Below are positions 36,575-44,643 of a stretch of 64,000 bases of DNA, one piece after another. The notes beneath the pieces were generated by a model. It saw nothing but the letters and a program-made list of their open reading frames with translations, was not told the origin of the DNA and did not search any database. Source of the DNA: JACCZH01 sp963729445 (GTDB lineage: Bacteria; Chloroflexota; Chloroflexia; Thermomicrobiales; CFX8); contig CAVSNU010000002.1 of assembly GCA_963729445.1 (NCBI GenBank), forward strand, positions 62,001-126,000. The letters are read 5' to 3'. Within the stretch, counting starts at the first letter, position 1. Every line of letters starts with the position of its first letter. The position numbers and the translations under genes were made by a program.

Positions 36575-37980
36575 GTACAACAGAGACCAGCACCCCACCG
36601 GGAGCGGCGGTCGCCGTCATTGGCGGAGGCATCGCCGGGCTCACCACGGCCTACCGTCTGGCACAGCGTGGCCACAAGGTGACGCTGTGGGACCCCAGCA
36701 CACAGCTTGGGGGGCAGGCAGCGGCATTCCCCGTACCGGGCGGCCATCTTGAGTTCTTCTACCACCATCTGTTCATGAGTGACCGCGCAATCGTTGCGCT
36801 CATCGAAGAGCTTGGAATCGAGGAGCATCTGGTGTGGCTGAGCTCCAAGAACGGCTTCTTCGCCGACGGCAAGATCCACTCACTGGCAGGTGCAAGAGAC
36901 CTGCTCTCTCTGCCGATCATCCCCTTTATCGACCGGTTGAGGCTCGGTTTCGTGACGCTCTATCTTCAGAAGACCACCCCACGAGGAAACCGGTGGAAGA
37001 AGTTCGAGCGCGTGACTGCCTGGGAGTGGCTTCGCCGGGCTTCCGGGGAACGTGCGTTCGACCGTATCTGGGCTATGCAGCTGCGCGCCAAGTTCGGGCC
37101 GAGGGCCGAGCAGGTTGCCATGTCCTGGTTCTGGAACAAGATCTACCTGCGTACGCAATCACGCGAAGGGCTGCTCGGCGAAGAGAAGCTCGGCTACATC
37201 ATGGGCAGTTTCAACGTCCTCATCGACCGGCTCGCAGAGGCGTGCCGCGAGCAGGGCGTCGATATCCGTGCTGGTCGTGGTGTACAGGGCATCGCGCAGA
37301 TCGGGGACGGACAGCCGCTGTTTGAAGTCCGAGATGCCGATGGCCGGACCGAGCGGGTCGATCGCGTCGTCGCCACCGTGCCGTCCCCAATCCTCCTGCG
37401 CCTGTTCCCCGATATGCCGGAGCCCTATCGCAGCCAGCTCACCTCAGCCGTCTACCAGGGCGCGGTGTGCGCGCTGCTGCGTCTCGATCAGCCGCTAAGC
37501 GATACCTACTGGATGAACATCGCCGACGAGCGCCTGCCCTTCACCGGCATCATCGAGCACACCAACTTCATTGGGCCGGAGCACTACGACGGCAACCATT
37601 ATGTCTATATCAGCAAGTATGTCGACTGGGATCACCCGTACGTCGCGATGGCAGACGACGAGCTGCTGGCCGAGTACGTCCCGAAGCTGCAGATCATCAA
37701 CCCCGCGTTCGATCGTTCATGGATCAAGCAGCACTGGATCTTCCGCGAGAGAGCCGCGCAACCCATTATCTCGCTGAATTATTCTGAGAAGATCCCGCCA
37801 CACCGCACGCCAATCGATGGTCTGTATCTGGCCAACACCGCGCAAATCTACCCTGAGGACCGTGGCACCAACTACAGCGTCGATCTCGGCAACCGGATCG
37901 CCGAGCTCGTCGACAACGAAATCACCCATCCAGCGGACATGAGCGCTACACAGCGCGCCAAAGAGAACGTGCGCCGGTGA
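36571..37980 (+). CDS. FAD-dependent oxidoreductase, amine oxidase/protoporphyrinogen oxidase-like
   Basis: The 469-residue product starts with a Rossmann FAD-binding motif, AVIGGGIAGLTTAYRLAQRG then a Trp-Asp end, followed by LGGQAAAFPVPGG, and has the long-chain arrangement of the flavin amine oxidase superfamily (protoporphyrinogen oxidase, UDP-galactopyranose mutase and phytoene desaturase relatives). The C-terminus has GLYLANTAQIYPEDRGTN, the second FAD contact. The substrate cannot be read. GTG 36571 overlaps the secF stop (GTGA). The 3' end overlaps the convergent MBL gene by 35 bases. Confidence 0.78.
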   Translation: MSTTETSTPPGAAVAVIGGGIAGLTTAYRLAQRGHKVTLWDPSTQLGGQAAAFPVPGGHLEFFYHHLFMSDRAIVALIEELGIEEHLVWLSSKNGFFADGKIHSLAGARDLLSLPIIPFIDRLRLGFVTLYLQKTTPRGNRWKKFERVTAWEWLRRASGERAFDRIWAMQLRAKFGPRAEQVAMSWFWNKIYLRTQSREGLLGEEKLGYIMGSFNVLIDRLAEACREQGVDIRAGRGVQGIAQIGDGQPLFEVRDADGRTERVDRVVATVPSPILLRLFPDMPEPYRSQLTSAVYQGAVCALLRLDQPLSDTYWMNIADERLPFTGIIEHTNFIGPEHYDGNHYVYISKYVDWDHPYVAMADDELLAEYVPKLQIINPAFDRSWIKQHWIFRERAAQPIISLNYSEKIPPHRTPIDGLYLANTAQIYPEDRGTNYSVDLGNRIAELVDNEITHPADMSATQRAKENVRR

Positions 37981-38833
37981 CCTCGTGCGAGATGTCGCCC
38001 CGCGCTTCGAGGTAGGTCAGGAAGGCGAACACGGTCGGGTGCAGCAGATAGTAGGCGGCGGCGTCCTGCGGATCGGCGCCTAGCTCTCCCAGCAGGCGGG
38101 CGAGGATCTCCTCCGCCATCAAGGGCTCGTCGCAGATCTCTACGATCCTCCTGGCGACGTCCAGCACGATGGCGCGATTCCGGTCAACCAAATCTCCGAC
38201 CTGTTCTACGACAGGACCGTGACCGGGAACGGCGGTCATGTGTGGCGTCTCTTGTGCTCGATCCAACGCCTTGAGATGGTCGCGCACCGAGAAGAGATAG
38301 GGCATCTTGTAGCGCTCGATGACGCGCTCCGGTAGCACGACGTCCGCGCAATAGAAGACCTCATCAATCAAAATGCCCATCTGGTTGCCCGAGTGCCCGG
38401 CCAGAGACACGGCCTCCAGTTGCACCCCCGCCACCTCCAACGGACCCGCGTCATAGACGACGTCGACGGGAGATGCGTCCGCCAGCAGGAAACCGCTCCG
38501 TAGCGAACCGGGCGGATCGGCTCCGGCGAACAGGCACAAGGGCTGAAACAGGGGGTGACGCAACACGGTCTCGTCCCATGCGGGCGCGTAGACCTGCGCG
38601 CCGGTGCGCTTGACGACGAACGCATTCCCGCCGAAGTGGTCCGCGTGACCGTGCGTCGTGATGATCGCGGCAACTGCTCTGCCCTCGTCGTTGAGCGCGC
38701 GCAGCACCTTGCGAGCGGCACTATCGTTCAAGCCGGTGTCGATCATGATCGCTGCGCCGTCACCGGTCTTGATTACGCCGATATTCACGCCACCCGGTGC
38801 GACGTACGCTCGTCCACGAAGATGCTCGATCAC
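37946..38833 (-). CDS. MBL-fold metallo-hydrolase
   Basis: The 295-residue protein has the metallo-beta-lactamase-fold motif THGHADHFGG (His61, His63, Asp65, His66), then AGHSGNQMG, YCADVV (metal-bridging Asp) and PGHGPVV, so a two-metal site is complete. A C-terminal helical extension of about 90 residues (DRNRAIVLDVARRIVEI onward) is like that in other hydrolases of the family. The substrate, often a thioester or a small ester, is unknown. The start is GTG 38833. Convergent with the FAD oxidoreductase gene. Confidence 0.85.
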   Translation of the reverse strand: MIEHLRGRAYVAPGGVNIGVIKTGDGAAIMIDTGLNDSAARKVLRALNDEGRAVAAIITTHGHADHFGGNAFVVKRTGAQVYAPAWDETVLRHPLFQPLCLFAGADPPGSLRSGFLLADASPVDVVYDAGPLEVAGVQLEAVSLAGHSGNQMGILIDEVFYCADVVLPERVIERYKMPYLFSVRDHLKALDRAQETPHMTAVPGHGPVVEQVGDLVDRNRAIVLDVARRIVEICDEPLMAEEILARLLGELGADPQDAAAYYLLHPTVFAFLTYLEARGDISHEVTGARSLWRAV

Positions 38834-38890
38834 TGGGAGTCTCGCCTTCCCGCCATTCCCGGCGTATACTTACTGAAGATCATCCTCTAT

Positions 38891-38966
38891 GCGCCCGTAG
38901 CTCAGTGGATAGAGCGCTTGCCTCCGGAGCAAGAGGTCACAGGTTCGAGTCCTGTCGGGCGTACCA
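38891..38966 (+). tRNA. tRNA-Arg (CCG)
   Basis: A full cloverleaf: acceptor GCGCCCG/CGGGCGT, D arm with TAGCTCAGT, anticodon stem CTTGC/GCAAG with loop CTCCGGA (anticodon CCG), T arm CAGGTTCGAGTCCTG, and an encoded CCA. A TATACT hexamer at 38865-38870 is a possible -10. Confidence 0.96.
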
Positions 38967-38972
38967 ACGACG

Positions 38973-39001
38973 GCGCGAGTGTTTCATCACTCGCGCTTTT
39001 T
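38973..39001 (+). terminator. Intrinsic terminator of tRNA-Arg
   Basis: GCGCGAGTG and CACTCGCGC form a perfect 9-bp stem with a six-base loop, followed directly by TTTTT. Confidence 0.93.
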
Positions 39002-39021
39002 CATACCCGGGCAACTCGGAC

Positions 39022-39050
39022 TCGACAATAGTGTACGTACACTCTATACT
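39022..39050 (+). promoter_or_regulatory. Bactofilin promoter with palindromic operator in the spacer
   Basis: TCGACA (39022-39027) and TATACT (39045-39050) are 17 bases apart. Between them sits AGTGTACGTACACT (39030-39043), a perfect 14-base palindrome. The same geometry as the lexA operator, with a different sequence, suggests binding by an unknown dimeric repressor. Confidence 0.6.
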
Positions 39051-39367
39051 ACTCGAAGAATCACCCAACACGGGCGGATGATCCGCGAAGAACCCCAATC
39101 CTGATCGCCGTTGTACAATCCCCGAAAGGTGGCCGAGGTATGGTAGCTTCCAATCCCAATCATGATCTCCGAGCCCACCCACTGCGCGCATGGGACCGTG
39201 CGACGACAGCGTTGTACCTATGGGTCAATAGTTATATATCCCAACCGTTGGGAGTCTTTACCCGGTACCTCTCCAGAACCCCGGGCTCGCAACACCACGA
39301 CGGTATCATCCGCTATATATCAATGCCAGCACGACAGCCCGACTATCTGCTCGAGAGGAGTGACCTG
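39051..39367 (+). other. Leader region upstream of the first bactofilin
   Basis: This stretch is open in the bactofilin frame from ATG 39140, but its codons (ATA, AGT, AGG) are unlike the neighbours and the peptide is not bactofilin-like. It is more likely an untranslated leader; a longer N-terminus cannot be excluded, since AAGGTGG precedes the ATG. Confidence 0.45.
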
Positions 39368-39928
39368 TTGTTCCGTCGCGATAATCAAGGAGAATCGTTT
39401 GATGACGATGTCTCGGCATTGAGAGATCAGGTCGGCGCCGGCCGGCGCGACGAGCCTGGTGAGAGTCAGTACTCAGACGCCGAACAAACAACCTACTCGC
39501 CGCCACGGCAATCCTGGAACGCGACCAGTACTTCGACAGAATCCACATACCAGGCGCCGACCGCGGAGACACCATCACGCACGGATCTGGACGCAGCCAA
39601 CGCGAGCGTTATCGCCGCTGATTCCAGTTGGGATGGTACGGTCCAGTCCGGTGGTGCAGTGCATGTATACGGCAAATTGAGCGGACACGTCACCGCGGTA
39701 GGCGACGTGTTCATCGCGGATGGCGCTCATGTAACCGCCGAAGTACGAGCGGGCAGTGTCACCGTCGCCGGCGTGATAGAGGGAACGATCGAATGCACGG
39801 GACGCTTCGAGGTGCTGCCCACGGGACGAGTGACGGCAGACGTCGCGGCGCCGCGGCTCGTCGTGCACGAAGGAGCCATTGTGGTAGGTAAACTCCGCAT
39901 GACTGCGGACCAAGCCCAAGGTGAGTAG
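39368..39928 (+). CDS. Bactofilin family protein
   Basis: Bactofilins are beta-helical proteins that polymerise into membrane-linked filaments without nucleotides. From TTG 39368 (GAGAGGAG upstream) the product is 186 residues: LFRRDNQGE at the start, a Ser/Thr/Pro-rich linker to about residue 75, then the repeat-built helix (GGAVHVYGKLSGHVTAVGDV, EVRAGSVTVAGVIEG, RFEVLPTGRV). A longer form from ATG 39140 (262 residues) is possible. A second bactofilin follows 36 bases later, so the two may co-assemble. The upstream promoter carries a perfect palindrome. Confidence 0.82.
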   Translation: MFRRDNQGESFDDDVSALRDQVGAGRRDEPGESQYSDAEQTTYSPPRQSWNATSTSTESTYQAPTAETPSRTDLDAANASVIAADSSWDGTVQSGGAVHVYGKLSGHVTAVGDVFIADGAHVTAEVRAGSVTVAGVIEGTIECTGRFEVLPTGRVTADVAAPRLVVHEGAIVVGKLRMTADQAQGE

Positions 39929-39964
39929 GCCACGCACCACGTGTAGGCACGGAGGAAACACGCA

Positions 39965-40504
39965 ATGAGTTATTCGGGAGTGGGACCGTCAGCCGGGGCT
40001 CAGGCAGACAATTCGGAGGAGCGCGGTACGTCCATCATCGACCAGCACTCTCAGATAGAGGGTACGTATAGCACCTCTCGCGACCTACGAATCGAGGGGT
40101 TGCTCACGGGCTCGGTGAACTGTGATGGCGTCCTCTTCATCGCCGATGGCGCGGTTGTGGACGCCACCGTTGATGCCGCTAGTGTCATTGTCTCCGGGCA
40201 GCTCAGCGGCAGCATCCGCTGTCGAGGGAGACTCGAAATCACCGCGACAGGCAGCGTTGGCGGCGAGGTCGAGACGGCCGCGCTCGTGATCGTTGAGGGT
40301 GCCCGGTATGAGGGTCAGATCAAGATGACCAGTGAGGCAGCGGGATCCGGCGTGCAGACAACTGCTCGCCCCACGGATGAGAGTGACGCCGGGACAGACG
40401 CCTACTCTCTCCTGCGGCGCTTCACATCAACGCCGCCGATCGAGCACCGTGACCAATCCCCAGCATCGGCCTTTGATGAAGATGAGGACGCGGACGAGTC
40501 GTAA
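39965..40504 (+). CDS. Bactofilin family protein, second copy
   Basis: The 179-residue product has a short polar N-terminus, a bactofilin beta-helix (residues about 22-125: GTSIIDQHSQIEGTYSTSRD, RIEGLLTGSVNCDGVLFIAD, ASVIVSGQLSGSIRCRG), and a disordered acidic tail ending DEDEDADES. A strong GGAGGAAA lies before ATG 39965. It resembles, but is not identical to, the gene just before; tandem bactofilins usually have separate but related scaffold roles in cell shape or polar organisation. Confidence 0.9.
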   Translation: MSYSGVGPSAGAQADNSEERGTSIIDQHSQIEGTYSTSRDLRIEGLLTGSVNCDGVLFIADGAVVDATVDAASVIVSGQLSGSIRCRGRLEITATGSVGGEVETAALVIVEGARYEGQIKMTSEAAGSGVQTTARPTDESDAGTDAYSLLRRFTSTPPIEHRDQSPASAFDEDEDADES

Positions 40505-40693
40505 CAACGGCTATTAGAGAGCAAAAGGCGCTCGAAACCCATGGTATACTGCTCGTGATGCGCCACTCGCCTGTTGTACTTACTTGTTTTCGTCCGTTCA
40601 GGATGATCGGACACGTCGCAGTGGTGCAATGGGGACTACACCCTAGGAGCCCTGGGGGACAGAGCGAGGCTGTAGTATGAGGGGGGCAAAGGT

Positions 40694-41638
40694 ATGACAG
40701 GACGGAAGTGCGGCACGTGCAAGCACTTTGAGCCTGCGCCACTATGGCGCAAAGGTTGGTGCCGGAATCCCCTTCTGTATTCACCCCAACAAAGTCATCT
40801 GGTCAATGACGAAGAACTCGATTGTGAGCGAGGTATGGGCAACTACTGGGAAGCTGCCGAGCCAGCCTTTGCGGGCTCTGCCGGCAATATTGCCGACGGC
40901 TTCAGAGAACCAGTTGCCAGTCTTATGAGCGATACACCACAGCACATGCGCGTGAGCGACAGCGGCCAACCCGTCTATCCGGTCACCGGCGCTGCAGGCC
41001 AGGGCGGCGATCGATCTCCGTACGGCGATCCGCCTGGCGGCGGCTGGTCCGGCGGTCCACCGAACACCGGGGATCGCGACTACCAGTATGATGGTGAAGA
41101 GCGCTATTGGACTGACTATCTGCGCATCGCTGCGCCGATTCTCGGTGTCATCCTGATGGTCCTGGTCTTCTGGTTGGCCATCTCCAGTTTTCTTGATGAC
41201 GATCCCGCGGATGAGGTAGCCTCCGGAAGCGATACCACTCCTGTCACCATTCCGACGGTGTTGAATACGCCGGAAACAGCATTGACCCCGACGCCGTCCC
41301 AGGGCACGCCCCCGATCATCGTCGGTAACGCCACACCCGGTACCGAGACGGGCGTAGCGAACGGTACGCCAACGACACCATCTGAAGGGGAGCCTACAAC
41401 GGGCGGTGAGATCACGGTTGGAGCGACGGTCGAAGTCGTCAATACCGGCGGGGCCGGCGTCAACGTCCGCGCGTTGCCGTCCACTGATTCCGAGATCATC
41501 GCGGTGTTCAATGACGGCACGATCCTGACTGTTACCGGCGATCCGGTCGAGGCTGAAGGTTTCGTTTGGTGGCCGGTGGAATCCGAAGATGGTATTGCTG
41601 GCTGGGTCGTCGAAGAGTACCTTGCCCCCGTTGAGTAA
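40694..41638 (+). CDS. Cys-cluster, single-TM protein with SH3b domain
   Basis: The 314-residue product begins with a small Cys domain (Cys6, Cys9, Cys23, Cys44; KCGTCKHFEPAPLW), probably metal-binding and cytoplasmic. Next come a Gly/Pro-rich linker, one membrane helix (about 147-168), a Thr/Pro-rich extracytoplasmic spacer and a C-terminal bacterial SH3 domain (VNVRALPSTDSEIIAVFNDG, then GWVVEEYLAP). SH3b domains bind cell-wall or surface ligands, so the protein may link the inside to the wall. It lies after the bactofilin pair, though a 189-base gap with a TATACT hexamer (40545-40550) suggests its own promoter. Confidence 0.75.
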   Translation: MTGRKCGTCKHFEPAPLWRKGWCRNPLLYSPQQSHLVNDEELDCERGMGNYWEAAEPAFAGSAGNIADGFREPVASLMSDTPQHMRVSDSGQPVYPVTGAAGQGGDRSPYGDPPGGGWSGGPPNTGDRDYQYDGEERYWTDYLRIAAPILGVILMVLVFWLAISSFLDDDPADEVASGSDTTPVTIPTVLNTPETALTPTPSQGTPPIIVGNATPGTETGVANGTPTTPSEGEPTTGGEITVGATVEVVNTGGAGVNVRALPSTDSEIIAVFNDGTILTVTGDPVEAEGFVWWPVESEDGIAGWVVEEYLAPVE

Positions 41639-41671
41639 CCCGTAAAACTGAGCCCAACAAGGGAATTATGC

Positions 41672-41715
41672 TATACTTCCCGGCGGCCCGGCGGGCGCCG
41701 GGTTTAGCATGCACG
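41672..41715 (+). promoter_or_regulatory. Possible rpsB promoter and leader hairpin
   Basis: TATACT at 41672-41677 is preceded by a poor -35 (CTGAGC-like). Right after the expected start lies a GC-rich inverted repeat, CCCGGCG/CGCCGGG, which would form a stable hairpin in the leader. Autoregulation by S2 is possible but not shown. Confidence 0.4.
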
Positions 41716-41804
41716 CAAGCAGACTGTGGTCAGTGTTCCCGCCCAACGCGGGTTGACGCACGGAATGAAGCTTGCGGAAGTTTAAACACAGGAGGAAACA
41801 AGCG

Positions 41805-42587
41805 TTGGCAACCCAACTCCGTGAGGACACACAAACAACCATGAGGGCCCTGCTCGAGGCAGGCGTCCATTTCGGCCATCAGACCAAGCGCTGGAACCCG
41901 AAGATGCGTCCCTATATCTTCGGCGAGCGCAGCGGTATCCACATCATCGACCTGCACTCCACTGCCCAGCTGCTCAGCGAGGCACAGGATTTCCTGGCCG
42001 ACATTGCGGTTCGCAACGGCAAGGTCGTCTTTGTAGGTACCAAGAAGCAGGCCCAGGAAATCGTTCAGGAAGAGGCTTTGCGTTGTGGGATGTTTTACAT
42101 CAACCGGCGCTGGCTCGGCGGAACGCTGACGAATTTCCGCACCATCCGGTCGCGCCTTGAGTACCTGCGCTCCCTCGAGCGTCAGCAGCTGAGCGGCGAG
42201 CTGCGCATGCTCCCGCGCCAGGAGATGATGGCGAAAGAGCAAGAGCTCGAAAAGCTGGAGCGCACACTCGGTGGCTTGAAGAACCTCAATCAGATGCCGT
42301 CGGCAATCGTGGTCGTTGATCCGCGCCGCGAAGAACTGGCCATCAAAGAGGCGAGTCGACTCGGCATCCCGATCATTGCGCTGACCGACACCAACTGTGA
42401 TCCGGACCCTATCGACTACATCATCCCGGGTAACGACGACGCCATTCGTTCCGTTCGGCTCATTTTCTCGCGCCTGGCAGACGCGATCATCGAAGGCATG
42501 ACTCGCCACGAGATTGCGCTCGCCGACCGCGAGATGGCCGCGCAGACCGATGTCTCCGGATACGACGCCGGCAATACGAGCAGCTAA
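41805..42587 (+). CDS. rpsB: 30S ribosomal protein S2
   Basis: S2 binds near the 30S neck and S1. From TTG 41805 (AGGAGGAAA nine bases upstream) the product is 260 residues with LLEAGVHFGHQTKRWNPKM, IYFV-like VVFVGTKKQAQEIV, FYINRRWLGGTLTNFRTI and IPIIALTDTNCDPDPIDY, all S2 hallmarks. The upstream ATG at 41772 is not preferred because the ribosome-binding site lies after it. It heads the operon rpsB-tsf-pyrH-frr-uppS-cdsA-dxr. Confidence 0.96.
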   Translation: MATQLREDTQTTMRALLEAGVHFGHQTKRWNPKMRPYIFGERSGIHIIDLHSTAQLLSEAQDFLADIAVRNGKVVFVGTKKQAQEIVQEEALRCGMFYINRRWLGGTLTNFRTIRSRLEYLRSLERQQLSGELRMLPRQEMMAKEQELEKLERTLGGLKNLNQMPSAIVVVDPRREELAIKEASRLGIPIIALTDTNCDPDPIDYIIPGNDDAIRSVRLIFSRLADAIIEGMTRHEIALADREMAAQTDVSGYDAGNTSS

Positions 42588-42602
42588 GACCTTGTGATCT
42601 GG

Positions 42603-42636
42603 TTGTGCGATCCGCCCTACGACGCGGGTCGCACAA
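42603..42636 (+). other. 13-bp hairpin between rpsB and tsf
   Basis: TTGTGCGATCCGC pairs with GCGGGTCGCACAA (12 Watson-Crick pairs and one G-U), loop of eight. No T tract follows, so it looks like an attenuator, RNA-stability or processing element rather than a strict terminator. Confidence 0.65.
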
Positions 42637-42695
42637 TCGGGTTGCGCGGCAATTAACACCATCAGATTCGTGACAAGTAGCAGGGAGACCCTTTT

Positions 42696-43259
42696 ATGTC
42701 TACAGAAATGGTCAAAGAGCTCCGGCAGCTCACCGGCGCCGGAATTATGGACTGCAAGCGCGCCCTTGAAGAATCAGCCGGCAATATCCAGAAGGCTACT
42801 GAGATTCTCCGCCAGCAGGGACTTGCCAAAGCAGAGAAGAAAATCGGACGCGAAGCCGGCCAGGGTTTGATCCACTGCTATATCCACGCCGGCGGGCGCA
42901 TCGGCGCGATGATTGAGCTCAACTGCGAGACAGACTTTGTCGCGCGCACTGAGGATTTCCGCAGCCTCGCGCATGACCTCGCGATGCAGGCCGCGGCAGT
43001 CCCTCCCCGCTACGTCACGGCAGCCGAGGTACCTGACGAGGAGCGAGCCGCTGGCGCCGCCGAGTTTGGTGACGAGAAGCGCTTCCTCGAATCGGCGGTC
43101 TTCATGGCCCAGCCCTTCATCAAGGAGCCTCGCCGTACCATTGAGGATGTCGTTCGCGATGCGATGTCCAAGGTGGGCGAGAACATCGTCGTTCGCCGGG
43201 TAGCACGCTTCGAGGTTGGCGAGTCGTCCGGCACAGACCAAGAAGCGCAGGGCGAATGA
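42696..43259 (+). CDS. tsf: Elongation factor Ts (short form)
   Basis: EF-Ts exchanges GDP for GTP on EF-Tu. The 187-residue product has the N-terminal UBA-like domain (MVKELRQLTGAGIMDCKRAL) and the EF-Ts core with the conserved NCETDFVAR motif. At 187 residues it is the short Thermus/Chloroflexi-like form, lacking the coiled-coil insertion and second core repeat of the E. coli protein (about 283). GGGAGA lies upstream of ATG 42696. Its stop overlaps the pyrH ATG by four bases (ATGA). Confidence 0.95.
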   Translation: MSTEMVKELRQLTGAGIMDCKRALEESAGNIQKATEILRQQGLAKAEKKIGREAGQGLIHCYIHAGGRIGAMIELNCETDFVARTEDFRSLAHDLAMQAAAVPPRYVTAAEVPDEERAAGAAEFGDEKRFLESAVFMAQPFIKEPRRTIEDVVRDAMSKVGENIVVRRVARFEVGESSGTDQEAQGE

Positions 43260-44011
43260 CGCCCGGCGGCTCCTGTGAGAGACGGCCCTACCAACGGATT
43301 GTGCTGAAGGTTTCCGGTGAGGCGCTGGTCGGTCCCAACGGCTTTGGGATCGACCCGGACATCGTCAACCGGCTGGCAAGCGATCTCGCCGAGGTACAGC
43401 GCGTTCCTGGTGTGCAGCTCGCCGTCGTGATCGGCGGGGGGAATATCTGGCGCGGTCTCACGGCCAGCACGAAGGGCATGGATCGCGCGACCGGCGACTA
43501 CATGGGCATGCTCGCGACCGTCCTCAACGCGCTGGCCCTTCAGGACGCCCTGGAGAAGCTCGAGGTTGAAACCCGCGTCCTGACCGCCGTCGACATGCAC
43601 CAGATCGCCGAGCCGTTTATCCGGCGCAGGGCGATTCGCCACATGGAAAAAGGCCGCGTCGTCATCCTGGCCGCGGGCACTGGTAACCCCTATTTCACGA
43701 CCGACACTGCTGCAGCGCTACGCGCAGCAGAGCTGGGTGCGGAAGTCGTTCTGATGGCGAAACTCGGGGTGGATGGTGTGTACAGCGCCGACCCTCGAAC
43801 TGATCCCACGGCGCGGCGCTACGATCGTTTGTCGTACCAAGAGGTTCTCGAGCGCGACTTGCGGGTTATGGACGCATCGGCTGTGGCGCTCTGTCGCGAC
43901 AACGATCTCCCGATCATCGTCTTCGATGTCCAGCAGGATGGTAATATCCAACGTGCCGCCCGTGGCGAAAACGTTGGCACCCTGATCTGCGCTGGCGACC
44001 GGCCCCTCTAG
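43256..44011 (+). CDS. pyrH: UMP kinase
   Basis: PyrH phosphorylates UMP to UDP with ATP. The 251-residue product has the amino acid kinase fold: RIVLKVSGEALVGPNGFGID, VVIGGGNIWRG, TAVDMHQIAEPF, the GTGNPYFTTDTAAALRA block and VDGVYSADPRTDPTA, all conserved. The first 12 residues are an extension; alternatives within it cannot be ranked. The ATG overlaps the tsf stop, so translation is coupled. frr follows after about 50 bases. Confidence 0.96.
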   Translation: MTPGGSCERRPYQRIVLKVSGEALVGPNGFGIDPDIVNRLASDLAEVQRVPGVQLAVVIGGGNIWRGLTASTKGMDRATGDYMGMLATVLNALALQDALEKLEVETRVLTAVDMHQIAEPFIRRRAIRHMEKGRVVILAAGTGNPYFTTDTAAALRAAELGAEVVLMAKLGVDGVYSADPRTDPTARRYDRLSYQEVLERDLRVMDASAVALCRDNDLPIIVFDVQQDGNIQRAARGENVGTLICAGDRPL

Positions 44012-44062
44012 TCGAAACGGATTGCGTACTGGGGTTCGCGGGCGTTCGGAAGGAGTCCACTC

Positions 44063-44620
44063 ATGATTACCGACATCAGGCATGACGCCGAACATCGGAT
44101 GCGGAGCAGCATCGATGCACTGCATCGAGACCTCGCTTCACTCCGCACAGGAAGGGCGTCGCCCGCACTCGTCGAGCGCCTGAACGTTGACTATTACGGC
44201 ACACAGACGCCCTTGAACCAGATTGCAGGTGTATCTGCGCCCGAGGCGCGGTTGCTGGTTATTCAGCCCTGGGACAAGGGAGCCCTGCCAGCTATTGAGC
44301 GCGCGATCCAGATGTCTGAGCTTGGCCTCACTCCGAACAACGATGGACAGGTCATTCGTCTCTCGATCCCGCAACTTACCGAAGAACGTCGCAAACAACT
44401 GGTAAAGCTGCTCCGCACGAAAGTCGAAGAGGGTAAGGTCTCCGTACGGAATGTCCGCCGTGACGCTATCGATTCCATCAAGGAGCTTCTCAAGGAGAAG
44501 ACGATCGGCGAGGACGAAGAGCGGCGCGCAGAAGCTGAAATCCAGGACCTCACCAACCGCTTCATCGAGGAAGCGGACAAGCTGGGTCATACAAAAGAAG
44601 AAGAGATTCTCGAGGTATAG
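44063..44620 (+). CDS. frr: Ribosome recycling factor
   Basis: RRF splits the post-termination ribosome together with EF-G. The 185-residue product shows SIDALHRDLASLRTGRASP, VDYYGTQTPLNQIAGVS, LLVIQPWDKGALPAIERAI, RLSIPQLTEERRKQLVKLL and VRNVRRDAIDSIK, complete for the family. GGAAGGAG lies upstream of ATG 44063. It is the fourth gene in the rpsB operon. Confidence 0.97.
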   Translation: MITDIRHDAEHRMRSSIDALHRDLASLRTGRASPALVERLNVDYYGTQTPLNQIAGVSAPEARLLVIQPWDKGALPAIERAIQMSELGLTPNNDGQVIRLSIPQLTEERRKQLVKLLRTKVEEGKVSVRNVRRDAIDSIKELLKEKTIGEDEERRAEAEIQDLTNRFIEEADKLGHTKEEEILEV

Positions 44621-44643
44621 GCCCGCAGCCGAAATGAGGCGAG

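Noticed and set aside
37946..37980. Overlap of the FAD oxidoreductase and MBL hydrolase 3' ends as evidence of misannotation
   Set aside because: Both proteins keep plausible C-termini; short convergent overlaps are common in this compact genome (also mfd/DUF2007 and the GT-C/membrane-protein pair).
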